From Clostridia bacterium (lineage in GTDB: Bacteria > Bacillota > Clostridia > Oscillospirales > CAG-272), in contig CAADYQ010000067.1 of the NCBI GenBank assembly GCA_900753295.1, forward strand, positions 1 through 17,671: a stretch of 17,671 nucleotides of DNA. The letters run 5' to 3'. Shown here in pieces: positions 7,542 to 15,501 of the stretch. The first letter of the stretch is position 1; each line of letters starts with the position of its first letter. Both the position numbers and the translations under genes were made by a program. Under the pieces are notes generated by a model. That model worked only from the letters and a program-made list of their open reading frames with translations, was not told where the DNA came from and searched no databases.

Positions 7542-8516
7542 TCAAAGCCGCATGGCAGCCGCCGCCAGCATTATTTTTTCCTTTTTTGAAAGCAGTACGC
7601 TTCCGCGGTACTTGAGCGCATCGCTCATTATAACGTCACGCCACGGGTAACGCCTGAAGGCGCGACGCTCGTCGGTGGTTTTCAGCCTTTTCCGAACGCC
7701 GTAATAGACACTGAGATAGTTTCTGAGGTAGTATACGAAAAACCTCTCAAGACTTGCGCTGTCGTCCATTCCCCAGCGCTTCATGTATTCCAGAACAAGG
7801 CCGAACATTTCTCCCGCCATCATTCGCTTTATCGACTCCACGCCGCAGCTTCGCATGGCGCTTCCCTCTCTGTGATCGTATCTGTAAAGCCGGTCCGAAA
7901 TATATTTTATTTTTTTTGCCGCAGTGACCGGATAAAGCAGGCGCGCCTTATCCTCACCGCAGCACGTGCCGCAGAATGCGGAATAATCCGTTGTGTCGCC
8001 CTCAAACAGTCCGCGTCTGAACACCTTCGTACACAGCGAATTGCTGTCGTTTGAAAACGCAAGGCTCTGCCGCAATTTTTCCACGGCTACCGCCCCGGCG
8101 CTGTCGCAAAGCTCTCCTATGCTGCGTCCGGTCGGCATGCCGTTCTCGTAAATGCTTCCGCAAAACATAAGGATATCCGTGTCACCGTCCGCGAGCGCTT
8201 CGCGGATAATGCTCATACTGTCCGCTTCGATCGTGTCGTCACTGTCAACGAACATCAGATACTCACCGCGTGCCGCCGCTATCCCCTGCTGTCTTGCCGC
8301 AAATTGACCGCCGTTCTCACGGTGGATAACGCGCACGCGTCCATCCTTTGCCGCAATGCTGTCAAGCAGACCGGCGCTGCCGTCATCCGAGCCGTCGTCA
8401 ACGGCTATGATCTCGATATTCTTCGGGTCATGCGCGAGCACGGAGCCCACTGCCGCCGCCAGGGAGCCGACTGCGTTATAGACCGGTATTATCACCGATA
8501 TGCTGAAATCGTTCAT
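7542..8516 (-). CDS. Family 2 glycosyltransferase, 324 aa
   Basis: GT-A fold inverting glycosyltransferase. It opens with ISVIIPVYNAVGSLAAAVGS, the classic GT2 start, then has VDDGSDDGS (about 39-47) for nucleotide binding and MFVDSDDTIEADS with the DxD-type DSDD at 91-94, which binds metal and nucleotide-sugar. The C-terminal part contains aromatic residues (RFFVYYLRNYLSVYYG) that may lie along the membrane; there are no clear transmembrane helices. The start ATG overlaps the stop of the next upstream glycosyltransferase by the ATGA pattern, and its stop is 11 bases before the flippase ATG. It is probably one of the enzymes that build the lipid-linked repeat unit. Confidence 0.93.
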   Translation of the reverse strand: MNDFSISVIIPVYNAVGSLAAAVGSVLAHDPKNIEIIAVDDGSDDGSAGLLDSIAAKDGRVRVIHRENGGQFAARQQGIAAARGEYLMFVDSDDTIEADSMSIIREALADGDTDILMFCGSIYENGMPTGRSIGELCDSAGAVAVEKLRQSLAFSNDSNSLCTKVFRRGLFEGDTTDYSAFCGTCCGEDKARLLYPVTAAKKIKYISDRLYRYDHREGSAMRSCGVESIKRMMAGEMFGLVLEYMKRWGMDDSASLERFFVYYLRNYLSVYYGVRKRLKTTDERRAFRRYPWRDVIMSDALKYRGSVLLSKKEKIMLAAAAMRL

Positions 8517-9307
8517 TTCTTCCCCACAGTACCGGCGTATTCCCTGCCGCCTTCGGTCATGTATCCGAACGCCTCGCCAAGTCTTACGCTTTTGCCGAAT
8601 TTATGTCTGTAACGCACAAGGAATCTCAAGGCGTACAGCCGCCAGAGCACCGGGTGCAGTGCGGCATAAAGCGCGCCCTTATCGGTAAAAAATTTGCGGT
8701 CATAGCCTTTGAACCATGTAGATTCGGCGCTTTGATCTATCTCGGCGAGCGCATACGGGACCGCATATATTTTAAGCCCGTGTGAAAGGCAATCCTGTAA
8801 AAAAAGAGTGTCCTCGCCGGAGCCGTACATGGCGCCGCCGCCGAACAAAAGGCTGAACCGTATACCCGCAGCCATGACCGCATTCCGCTTCAGCGCTATC
8901 CGCGCGGCGCCGTAACGGGCATAATTTCCGCGGCGTACGCGTGTGATTTTTTTATTTATATAACGCACGGGGCGTTTTTCTATCAAATTAAATACAAGGA
9001 CATCGGCATCGGGGCATTCTTCAAATGCGCGCGCCGCTATCCGGGGACAGTCATCGACGAATTTCATATCGTCGTCCGCAAGAATGCATATATCCGCCTC
9101 CGAGCTGTCAAGAAGCAGATTGCGGTTTTTCCCCACACCGCGCTCGGCGGTGTTGAGGTAGGTTATCCGACACCCGTTAAGTTCAAAGGTCTCCGTGCTG
9201 TTGCGTCCGCATTGATTGCCGATAAGAGCATCGGTACGGAGGTTCATTTTTGCCGCAAGCGAATGATCATGCTGATCGACCGCGGCAACAAGCGTCTCGA
9301 TTTTCAT
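8513..9307 (-). CDS. Atypical family 2-like glycosyltransferase, 264 aa
   Basis: A GT-A type glycosyltransferase without the standard VSVIIPVYN start. It begins MKIETLVAAVDQHDHSLAAK followed by MNLRTDALIGNQCG, a form I associate with glycosyltransferases of capsule and EPS clusters. RGVGKNRNLLL (about 56-66) and ICILADDDMKF with DDD at 78-80 give the nucleotide-sugar/metal site. GGGAMYGSGEDTLFLQDC, with ED at 165-166, provides the likely catalytic-base region. It is the first gene of the cassette and overlaps the next by four bases. The ATG at 9307 has no recognisable ribosome site and lies 13 bases after a very strong hairpin. An internal ATG (residue 21) has no better site, so 9307 is kept. 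No promoter is visible just upstream, so it may depend on read-through from the large surface-protein gene. Confidence 0.87.
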   Translation of the reverse strand: MKIETLVAAVDQHDHSLAAKMNLRTDALIGNQCGRNSTETFELNGCRITYLNTAERGVGKNRNLLLDSSEADICILADDDMKFVDDCPRIAARAFEECPDADVLVFNLIEKRPVRYINKKITRVRRGNYARYGAARIALKRNAVMAAGIRFSLLFGGGAMYGSGEDTLFLQDCLSHGLKIYAVPYALAEIDQSAESTWFKGYDRKFFTDKGALYAALHPVLWRLYALRFLVRYRHKFGKSVRLGEAFGYMTEGGREYAGTVGKK

Positions 9308-9320
9308 TGTGTTTTACGTA

Positions 9321-9357
9321 GTGTCGGATCGACGCGCTGGGCGCGCCGGTCCGACAC
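9321..9357 (-). other. Strong GC-rich hairpin between surface-protein gene and glycosyltransferase operon
   Basis: GTGTCGGA (9321-9328) and TCCGACAC (9350-9357) form a perfect outer 8-bp stem. The inner bases continue the pairing (T-G wobble, two pairs, one mismatch, then five G-C pairs) down to a three-base loop, giving about 16 pairs over 37 bases. No T-run follows on either strand, so it is not a canonical intrinsic terminator. An 8-bp direct repeat TGTGTTTT flanks it (9308-9315 and 9359-9366). It could end or protect the upstream mRNA, or mark a processing point before the glycan genes. Confidence 0.55.
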
Positions 9358-9379
9358 ATGTGTTTTGCTTCGGATCGGT

Positions 9380-12300
9380 TTATCCGATCATTTTTCCGTC
9401 GGCATCGAAGTAGTACATACCGCCTTCAATACCATAGTTGTTTTCACCGACCCACATGGTGGCGTCGCTGTACATCTTGCCGCTGTTTGCATTGAACATA
9501 TAATATTCGCCGTCAATGCAGGTAAAGCCGCAATCAAGTACATCATCGGTGTAGTGATAGGTGCAGCCGTCGCCGCCGGTAACAAAGCCGGTGCGCAGGA
9601 GCTTGCCGTTCTCGTCAAAGTATCTCCAATATCCCTTTTCGGGGATGAGACCGTTCTTCTGGCTCGCCCAGATCGCGGCGCCTCTTGCAAGCTCGCCGCT
9701 CGTCTGTGCATAGTAAAGATCGCCGTCAAACTCATTAAGACCGTTTGTCAACTTAACGCCGTCGATCGTGAGATAGAGCTTACCATTCTCCTCGACTATC
9801 TTCTTAACGCCGGTCTCAAGGTCCGGAACGAACATCTTGCCCTCGGCATCGAAATAATGCAGACCGATCTCTACGCCGTAGTCGTTAGCCGGGACCCACA
9901 TGGTCGCGTCACGGTACATCTTACCGCTGCCCGCGTTGAACATGTAGTAGTCATCGCCGAGCTTGGTAAAGCCGCGTACAAGATCGTCATTGTCGTAATA
10001 GTAAGTATATCCGTCGCCGGCATCGACAAAGCCGGTGCGCAGGAGCTTACCGTTCTCATCGAAGTATCTCCAGTAGCCCAGCTCGGGAATGAGACCGTTC
10101 TTCTGGCTCACCCATATGGCAGCACCGGTAACAAGCTCGCCGGAGGTCAGCGAATAGTAGAGCTCGCCGTCAAGCTCGTTAAGACCGTTGGTCATCTTTA
10201 CGCCGTCGATCGTGAGATAGAGCTTACCGTTCTCCTCGATTATCTTCTTGACGCCGGTCTCAAGGTTCGGTACGAACATCTTGCCGTCTGCGTCGAAGTA
10301 GTGCATTCCGATCTCTACGCCGTAGTCGTTAGCGGGGACCCACATGGTCGCGTCGCTGTACATCTTACCGCTGCCCGCGTTGAACATGTAGTAGTCATCG
10401 CCGATCTTGCTGAAGCCGCGCACAAGAGCGTCATTGTCGTAGTAATAGACATATCCGTCGCCGCCGGTAACAAAGCCGGTGCTCAGGAGCTTACCGCTCT
10501 CATCGAAGTATCTCCAGTAGCCCAGCTCGGGGATAAGACCGTTCTTCTGGCTTGCCCAAATCGCAGCGCCTCTTACCAGCTCGCCGCTTGTCAGCGAGTA
10601 GTAAAGGTTGCCCTCGAACTCGTTAAGTCCGTTGGTCATCTTTACGCCGTCAATGGTGAAGTAGAGCTTGCCGTTTTCTTCGATTATCTTCTTGACGCCG
10701 GTCTCGAGGTTCGGTACGAACATCTTACCGTCGGCAGCGAAGTAGTGCATACCGGTCTCCACGCCGTAGCTGTTGACGCCTACCCACATGGTCGCATCAC
10801 GATACAGCTTACCGCTGCCCGCGTTGAACATATAGTAGTCATTGCCGATCTTGGTGAAGCCGCGCACAAGAGCGTCATTGTCGTAGTAATAGACATATCC
10901 GTCGCCGCCGGTAACAAAGCCGGTGCGCAGGAGCTTACCGTTCTCATCGAAGTATCTCCAGTAGCCCAGCTCGGGAATGAGACCGTTCTTCTGGCTTGCC
11001 CAGATAGTTGTTCCTCTTACCAGCTCGCCGTTTGTCTGCGAGTAGTAGAGGTTGCCCTCGAACTCGTTAAGTCCGTTGGTCATCTTTACACCGTCAATGG
11101 TGAAGTAGAGCTTACCGTTTTCTTCGATTATCTTCTTGACGCCGGTCTCAAGGTTCGGCACGAACATCTTGCCGTCGGCATCGAAGTAATGCATACCGCT
11201 TTCAACTCCGTAATCGTTTGCGCCGACCCACATAGTGGCATCGCAGTACATCTTACCATTGCCTGCGTTGAACAGATAGTAATCATCGCCGATCTTGGTG
11301 AAGCCCTTTACGCGAACGTAATCGTTGAAATAATATCTTTCGCCGTCGATGACAGCAAAGCCGTTGCCCACGATAAGTCCGTTTTCATCGCAACGGTACT
11401 TACCGGTCTCAAGCGCGCAGTCCTTCTGAGCGGTGGAGCTATCCACATAGCAGCTCATGTTTACATAAACCTTGCCGCGCGTTGCGGAATAGATCAGTCC
11501 GCGGTCGGTCTTTATCACGCCGTAGAATGTCTTGCCGTTTTCATCGCAGTAGTAAAGCTCGCCGCGATATTCAAAGAAGCCGTTGCAAAGACCGGTCATG
11601 AGTCCCGTCGTTTCGTCAAAATGATACCACGTTACGTCCTTTACGTTATCGGTAACGGTATGAGCGTTGCCGTATGCAACGTATCCGTTTACATCGATCC
11701 AGTATGTTCCCTCTTCAAGGGTGACGAATCTGCGGAACCACGACTCGCCGGCAACAAAGTACTTAGTGCCGTTCGCATCGGTGCGGAACGCGCCGCGCAC
11801 GAGCTTGCCCTGGTCGTTGAAGGTATAGGTGAGTCCTCTCACGGTACGCACACCGGTATACATCGTATAGTCGGATGTGTCGAAATAGTAGAAATATGAC
11901 TGTCCGTCGCTGTCCGCTATCGAGATCCAGCCGGAAACCAGTTCGCCCATTCTGGCGTAGTAGCTCTTTCCGTCGTTTTCGAATATTCCGGTGAATTTGT
12001 CGCCGCACACACCGTTTTCATCAAAGATGTACCAGTATACGCCCGTCTCGCCGGAAACATAGCTCGGCAGCTTATGGATGCCCGTAAGCGCCTCGCCGTT
12101 GCGCCAGTAGTACCAGACGCCGTTTTCTCTTGCCCAGCCGTCCTTGACATTCTTCTTGACCTTGAAGTTATCGGTGAAGTCGGCAATGTTGTTGGCAAAG
12201 TGCGCGCCGTAGTCGCCGGCAAGATTTTCGCTGTTGTCATACGGATAAAGACCGTACTTGATCTGATACTCTTCCTGCGATGCCAGCGATTTGAGCACAT

Positions 12301-15300
12301 GGAAGTGAGCGTAGATATCGTAACTGAGGTCGCCGCTGACCGAAATGTCAAGCAGACCGTCGCTGTCCCATGCCGCGCCGTCGCTCATTATGAGTCTGAG
12401 TCCGCTCAGCACGCACAGCGGGTTGGCAGTTGCGGGATTTATCGGCTCGCCCTGTGCTATGAAGTTGCACACGACCGTCAGCTTATTGCCCTCCGTGGTC
12501 GCGGAGGTGAGGGTGAAGTACTCATTGGCAAGGCGCATTGACGATGTGTCGATCGTCACGCCCTCCGGGACATTCAGCGTTATCGTTACCGTGGTCAGCG
12601 GGCTGATACGCTCAGCAAGCTGAAGCAGGAAATCCCACGCCGTGCGTCCCTCCTGATCACCGCCGGGAAGCATGTAAAGAAGTGACGTCAGCTTATCCGG
12701 TATCGGCATTTTGGACATATCGACCGCAAAGGTATATACTGCGGAAGCATTTGCATCCGAATTTACAAGGTAGTAAACGCCCTCGCCCCAGCTGTATGAG
12801 GAGTCGGGCACCTCTCTGCGCCATGCAAAGAGTCCGTTGCCGCCGGTCGCATTGTTGAAGTCAAAGTTTGCTTCGTCACTGCGGTAGAGGTAAACCGTGG
12901 TCTTTGTTGCGCTCGCAAGTGCTACGCTGATGGCGGCATTCTGCGCCTGAATGGCTGCCTGCTCGTCACTGTAACCGTTTTTCTTCGCTTCCTGATACGC
13001 CTTGACATACTCCGCGTTTACAAGCTGTTGGAATTCGCCGAGCTTGCTTTGGAGAATCGCGCCGATCGTAAGCGTGCGGAGGCTGCTTGAAGCTGCGGGC
13101 GTAAAGGTGAATCCGCTTATCACACCCGCCTCGGGGTATTCGAACACAAGCTCGGTCTTGGTCGTGTTGACACTGCCGCCCTCGATCTCGCCTATGGACT
13201 GAAGCGTTATCTTGAGGTATCCGAACACCACGTTGCTCGAATTTATCTTGACGACGTTTCCGTTATAGGTCGCCTCGATGGGCAGCTCGGAAGGCTCGCC
13301 GTACACAGCGTTTATGCTGTTCTTGGTGAACTTGAGCTCGGTGGGTTCAACTACGTGAAGTGTTTTCGCGCCGAGGAGCGTACCGTCGGCAGCAATGAGC
13401 TGCACCTGAACGTCTCCGACCGCGATAGCGGTGAATATACCGTTTTCGATCTTACCGATGGTCGCATCCGACACGCGCAGTGTTGCGCCCTCGGGGATAT
13501 CGATAGCGCCGCCTGTGGATGTTGCGCCGTATGCTTTTACGGCAAGCTCGGTACCGACAGACAGATAATCGTAATCAGCCGATATAACGGCATGGTCGAA
13601 CTCTGTTGACGGTTTTGCGGTAGAAACTATGAGAAGCGACGAGCTTACCGAACGCTCGTATCCGTCAGAGGGACGGTTCACGACCGACACGTTCTCCTCG
13701 CCTTCTCCCTTGGCGGCAAAGGTGGATGATCCGCCGCCGTCAAGGTTGAGAGCCGCAATGCATCCGGCATCAAACATTATCTGCGCGATCTCGATACCGC
13801 TTCCGCCTGCCGAGAAGGGCTCCTGTCTGCCGTCAAGCACCATAAGCACTACCTGACCGTCGTATGTGATACCGACGCAGGTGCGCGATGCACGGGAGTT
13901 ATAATAATCGCTGGTGGTATTGACCGCGATCTTGCCGTCCTTTACCAGCCACATAGATGCACCGACTGCTTCTTCGATTTCATCTTTGTATGCGTTCCAC
14001 TCATCGGCTCCTCCTATGATAGGGGTACCGTCCTTGAGGATCGCAAAGAAGTTCTCGTCGCCAAGTCCGTGGTATTCAACGCCGCCCATAACAAGCGCTC
14101 CGGCAGGGCAGCCGTTGCTCATGTTATAGAAGTCCGCATTCACACCGACAACGGTGCTGTAATTGGGGATATAGTTAGCCGCATCAGAGGGGTCGGTGTG
14201 CTTTCTCGCAGCCGCCGCCATCTGATCGATAACACGGGACATCTTCCACGCGGAACCGTCATTGTTATTGTAGTTTGCGTAAACGCCTACATCGCCGCGC
14301 GACACATCGGCTTTTGCGATGTAATAAACGATCTGCTTATTGTCGGCGGTCATCGCCATCTTTATCTCCTGGGTTATACCGGGAGCCAGGACCGACGAGC
14401 TGCTTGAGAACACCTTGTAATAGGGGTTATCGAGCTGTTCGCGCGAGGTCTCGTAAAGATAATCGGCAAATGCATAGCAGCACGCCATACGCAGGTCGGC
14501 ATTCACACCATCGGGAATATAAGTTCCCTCCAGCGTGCGTATACCCTCGTTGGCGCAGTATGTGTTGTATATCGCGTCGCGGATAGCCTCCTTACCGGAC
14601 ACACCGTCAAAGCGATTTTCAAGGAAGAATTTTGCACGAACGGCATCGGTCAGGTTTACGGTGAAGTAATTCTTCATGACCGAGCTTATCGTGGTACCGT
14701 TTCCTATCTTACGAAGAATATAGAAAGCGTCAAGGTCGCCGTAAAGGTCAAGTATACCGAACGAATGCACCTCGGGCGCATCGTAAAGGAAATACTTGTC
14801 GTTGTTTGTGCGTATCTCGTACGCCATATCCTCAACGGTACCGGTCACGCCGGCGTTGGTCGTGAGCTGAAGAAGGTCGCAGATATCGCCCGCCCAGCTA
14901 CCGAGGTCGGCTGTGTTCTGATTGCCGGTATGGTATGCCATATCCATGCACCCGAACATATGACCGAATTCAACTTCGTTCCCGTTGGGGAGAGTAAAGC
15001 CGCCGAGGTTGCGGAGCTTTCCTGCCGTTGTTCCGTTGGCGGCATCCTGCTTCGTAACGTAATTTGTGAAAGCTACCTTTTCCTCGCCGCAGAACGTTGT
15101 CCACGTGCCGGAGGTATACTTTTCGATACCGCAGCGAATGTAGTTTATCACAAGCGCTATCGCATCTTCGCCGGAATGCTCACGCACATACGCATCCGCA
15201 TATCCCTCAAGAGTTGTGAGCGAGGTCAGAAAGTCGTTGTACTGAGTTATGTAAGGCGTTGACTCTCCGTCCGCAAACACCGAAAAAGGAATAACGGTAC

Positions 15301-15358
15301 AAAGCGTAAAAAACGCAAGAACAAGCGCAAGAGCTCTTGATCCCGTTGTTCTTTTCAT
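9380..15358 (-). CDS. Secreted phosphodiester glycosidase (NAGPA/DUF2233) with cell-wall-binding repeats, 1992 aa
   Basis: A complete surface protein. Residues 1-29 are a signal peptide (basic MKRTTGSR, hydrophobic core, SVFA cleavage site). Residues 60-340 form a region I do not recognise, with FGHMFGCMDMAYH and ADLGSWAGDICDLL. Residues about 340-580 are a phosphodiester glycosidase domain: GVNADFYNMSNGCPAG (405-420), SRTCVGITYDGQVVLMVLDG (491-510) and NLDGGGSST (538-546), hallmarks of the family that includes GlcNAc-1-phosphodiester glycosidase and EPS-linked bacterial homologues. A Big_2-like Ig domain (about 590-670) and a linker with a possible second beta-sandwich (about 880-1020) follow. 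Residues about 1072-1992 are aromatic/glycine cell-wall-binding repeats. There is no LPXTG, so anchoring is by the repeats. ATG 15358 has an AAGGGAG ribosome site at suitable distance. The neighbouring glycan genes suggest that its substrate is a sugar-1-phosphate linkage in a wall or exported polymer (inference). Confidence 0.9.
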   Translation of the reverse strand: MKRTTGSRALALVLAFFTLCTVIPFSVFADGESTPYITQYNDFLTSLTTLEGYADAYVREHSGEDAIALVINYIRCGIEKYTSGTWTTFCGEEKVAFTNYVTKQDAANGTTAGKLRNLGGFTLPNGNEVEFGHMFGCMDMAYHTGNQNTADLGSWAGDICDLLQLTTNAGVTGTVEDMAYEIRTNNDKYFLYDAPEVHSFGILDLYGDLDAFYILRKIGNGTTISSVMKNYFTVNLTDAVRAKFFLENRFDGVSGKEAIRDAIYNTYCANEGIRTLEGTYIPDGVNADLRMACCYAFADYLYETSREQLDNPYYKVFSSSSSVLAPGITQEIKMAMTADNKQIVYYIAKADVSRGDVGVYANYNNNDGSAWKMSRVIDQMAAAARKHTDPSDAANYIPNYSTVVGVNADFYNMSNGCPAGALVMGGVEYHGLGDENFFAILKDGTPIIGGADEWNAYKDEIEEAVGASMWLVKDGKIAVNTTSDYYNSRASRTCVGITYDGQVVLMVLDGRQEPFSAGGSGIEIAQIMFDAGCIAALNLDGGGSSTFAAKGEGEENVSVVNRPSDGYERSVSSSLLIVSTAKPSTEFDHAVISADYDYLSVGTELAVKAYGATSTGGAIDIPEGATLRVSDATIGKIENGIFTAIAVGDVQVQLIAADGTLLGAKTLHVVEPTELKFTKNSINAVYGEPSELPIEATYNGNVVKINSSNVVFGYLKITLQSIGEIEGGSVNTTKTELVFEYPEAGVISGFTFTPAASSSLRTLTIGAILQSKLGEFQQLVNAEYVKAYQEAKKNGYSDEQAAIQAQNAAISVALASATKTTVYLYRSDEANFDFNNATGGNGLFAWRREVPDSSYSWGEGVYYLVNSDANASAVYTFAVDMSKMPIPDKLTSLLYMLPGGDQEGRTAWDFLLQLAERISPLTTVTITLNVPEGVTIDTSSMRLANEYFTLTSATTEGNKLTVVCNFIAQGEPINPATANPLCVLSGLRLIMSDGAAWDSDGLLDISVSGDLSYDIYAHFHVLKSLASQEEYQIKYGLYPYDNSENLAGDYGAHFANNIADFTDNFKVKKNVKDGWARENGVWYYWRNGEALTGIHKLPSYVSGETGVYWYIFDENGVCGDKFTGIFENDGKSYYARMGELVSGWISIADSDGQSYFYYFDTSDYTMYTGVRTVRGLTYTFNDQGKLVRGAFRTDANGTKYFVAGESWFRRFVTLEEGTYWIDVNGYVAYGNAHTVTDNVKDVTWYHFDETTGLMTGLCNGFFEYRGELYYCDENGKTFYGVIKTDRGLIYSATRGKVYVNMSCYVDSSTAQKDCALETGKYRCDENGLIVGNGFAVIDGERYYFNDYVRVKGFTKIGDDYYLFNAGNGKMYCDATMWVGANDYGVESGMHYFDADGKMFVPNLETGVKKIIEENGKLYFTIDGVKMTNGLNEFEGNLYYSQTNGELVRGTTIWASQKNGLIPELGYWRYFDENGKLLRTGFVTGGDGYVYYYDNDALVRGFTKIGNDYYMFNAGSGKLYRDATMWVGVNSYGVETGMHYFAADGKMFVPNLETGVKKIIEENGKLYFTIDGVKMTNGLNEFEGNLYYSLTSGELVRGAAIWASQKNGLIPELGYWRYFDESGKLLSTGFVTGGDGYVYYYDNDALVRGFSKIGDDYYMFNAGSGKMYSDATMWVPANDYGVEIGMHYFDADGKMFVPNLETGVKKIIEENGKLYLTIDGVKMTNGLNELDGELYYSLTSGELVTGAAIWVSQKNGLIPELGYWRYFDENGKLLRTGFVDAGDGYTYYYDNDDLVRGFTKLGDDYYMFNAGSGKMYRDATMWVPANDYGVEIGLHYFDAEGKMFVPDLETGVKKIVEENGKLYLTIDGVKLTNGLNEFDGDLYYAQTSGELARGAAIWASQKNGLIPEKGYWRYFDENGKLLRTGFVTGGDGCTYHYTDDVLDCGFTCIDGEYYMFNANSGKMYSDATMWVGENNYGIEGGMYYFDADGKMIG
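9383..11310 (-). repeat. Tandem 444-bp (148-aa) cell-wall-binding repeat array
   Basis: Inside the 1992-aa protein the landmark CCCACA(T/G) recurs at 9451, 9895, 10339, 10783 and 11227, exactly 444 bases apart each time. Each unit encodes FVPNLETGVKKIIEENGKLY, then a YWRYFDENGKLL module, a YYYDNDALVRGF module and a MWV..NDYGVE..MHYFDADGKM module. Units are nearly identical in protein and very similar in DNA, which points to recent in-frame duplication. There are four full units plus the related end of a preceding unit. Confidence 0.93.
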
Positions 15359-15365
15359 ATAATAA

Positions 15366-15373
15366 CTCCCTTC
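15366..15373 (-). promoter_or_regulatory. Ribosome binding site of the 1992-aa surface-protein gene
   Basis: The minus strand reads GAAGGGAG, then TTATTAT, then the ATG at 15358. This is a good Shine-Dalgarno match at seven bases and supports the start in front of a clean signal peptide. No convincing -35/-10 pair was found in the 15374-15501 gap. Confidence 0.75.
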
Positions 15374-15420
15374 ATTGCTTTATTTATGTTTGTTTTACAA
15401 TTTCATCATAAAGCGCTAGT

Positions 15421-15450
15421 GGGGGTGCCGCGCCGTAGCGCGACACACCC
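15421..15450 (-). other. Strong GC-rich hairpin after the first surface-protein gene
   Basis: Pairing 15421-15433 with 15438-15450 gives 12 pairs of 13 (one T-G wobble, one mismatch) around a TACG loop on the coding strand. It lies about 50 bases after the TAA stop at 15502. The bases that follow (ACTAGCGC then TTTATGATG) are not a T-run, so terminator status is uncertain. It resembles the hairpin at 9321-9357 in size and position, and is likewise preceded by CAAAACACA. Confidence 0.5.
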
Positions 15451-15501
15451 ATGGTTATTGTGTTTTGTGATATTTACCTGTTGTCGTTATTAAACTAACG
15501 T

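Noticed and set aside
7531..7545. TTG at 7545 as the start of the flippase
   Set aside because: It would overlap the preceding gene's stop. The ATG at 7530 has a GGAG site at six bases and gives a normal N-terminus.
9308..9366. Small insertion element: 8-bp direct repeats TGTGTTTT around an inverted-repeat core
   Set aside because: The core is only 43 bases and the motif is short and AT-rich. CAAAACACA also occurs near the other hairpin, so a 3'-end signal is the simpler reading.
9373..9389. GATCGG/CCGATC hairpin over the stop of the 1992-aa gene as a terminator
   Set aside because: It is only a 6-bp stem overlapping coding sequence with no T-run. It may be chance.
9383..11310. CRISPR-like or mobile-element repeat
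   Set aside because: The repeats are 444 bp, fully coding, in frame and without spacers. They encode wall-binding modules.
9212..11899. A plus-strand open frame of 895 codons opposite the wall-binding repeats
   Set aside because: It is antisense to the repeat array and repeats with the same 444-bp period. The protein has no recognisable domain, and the opposite frame has a signal peptide-led gene with known domains. It is a codon-bias shadow.
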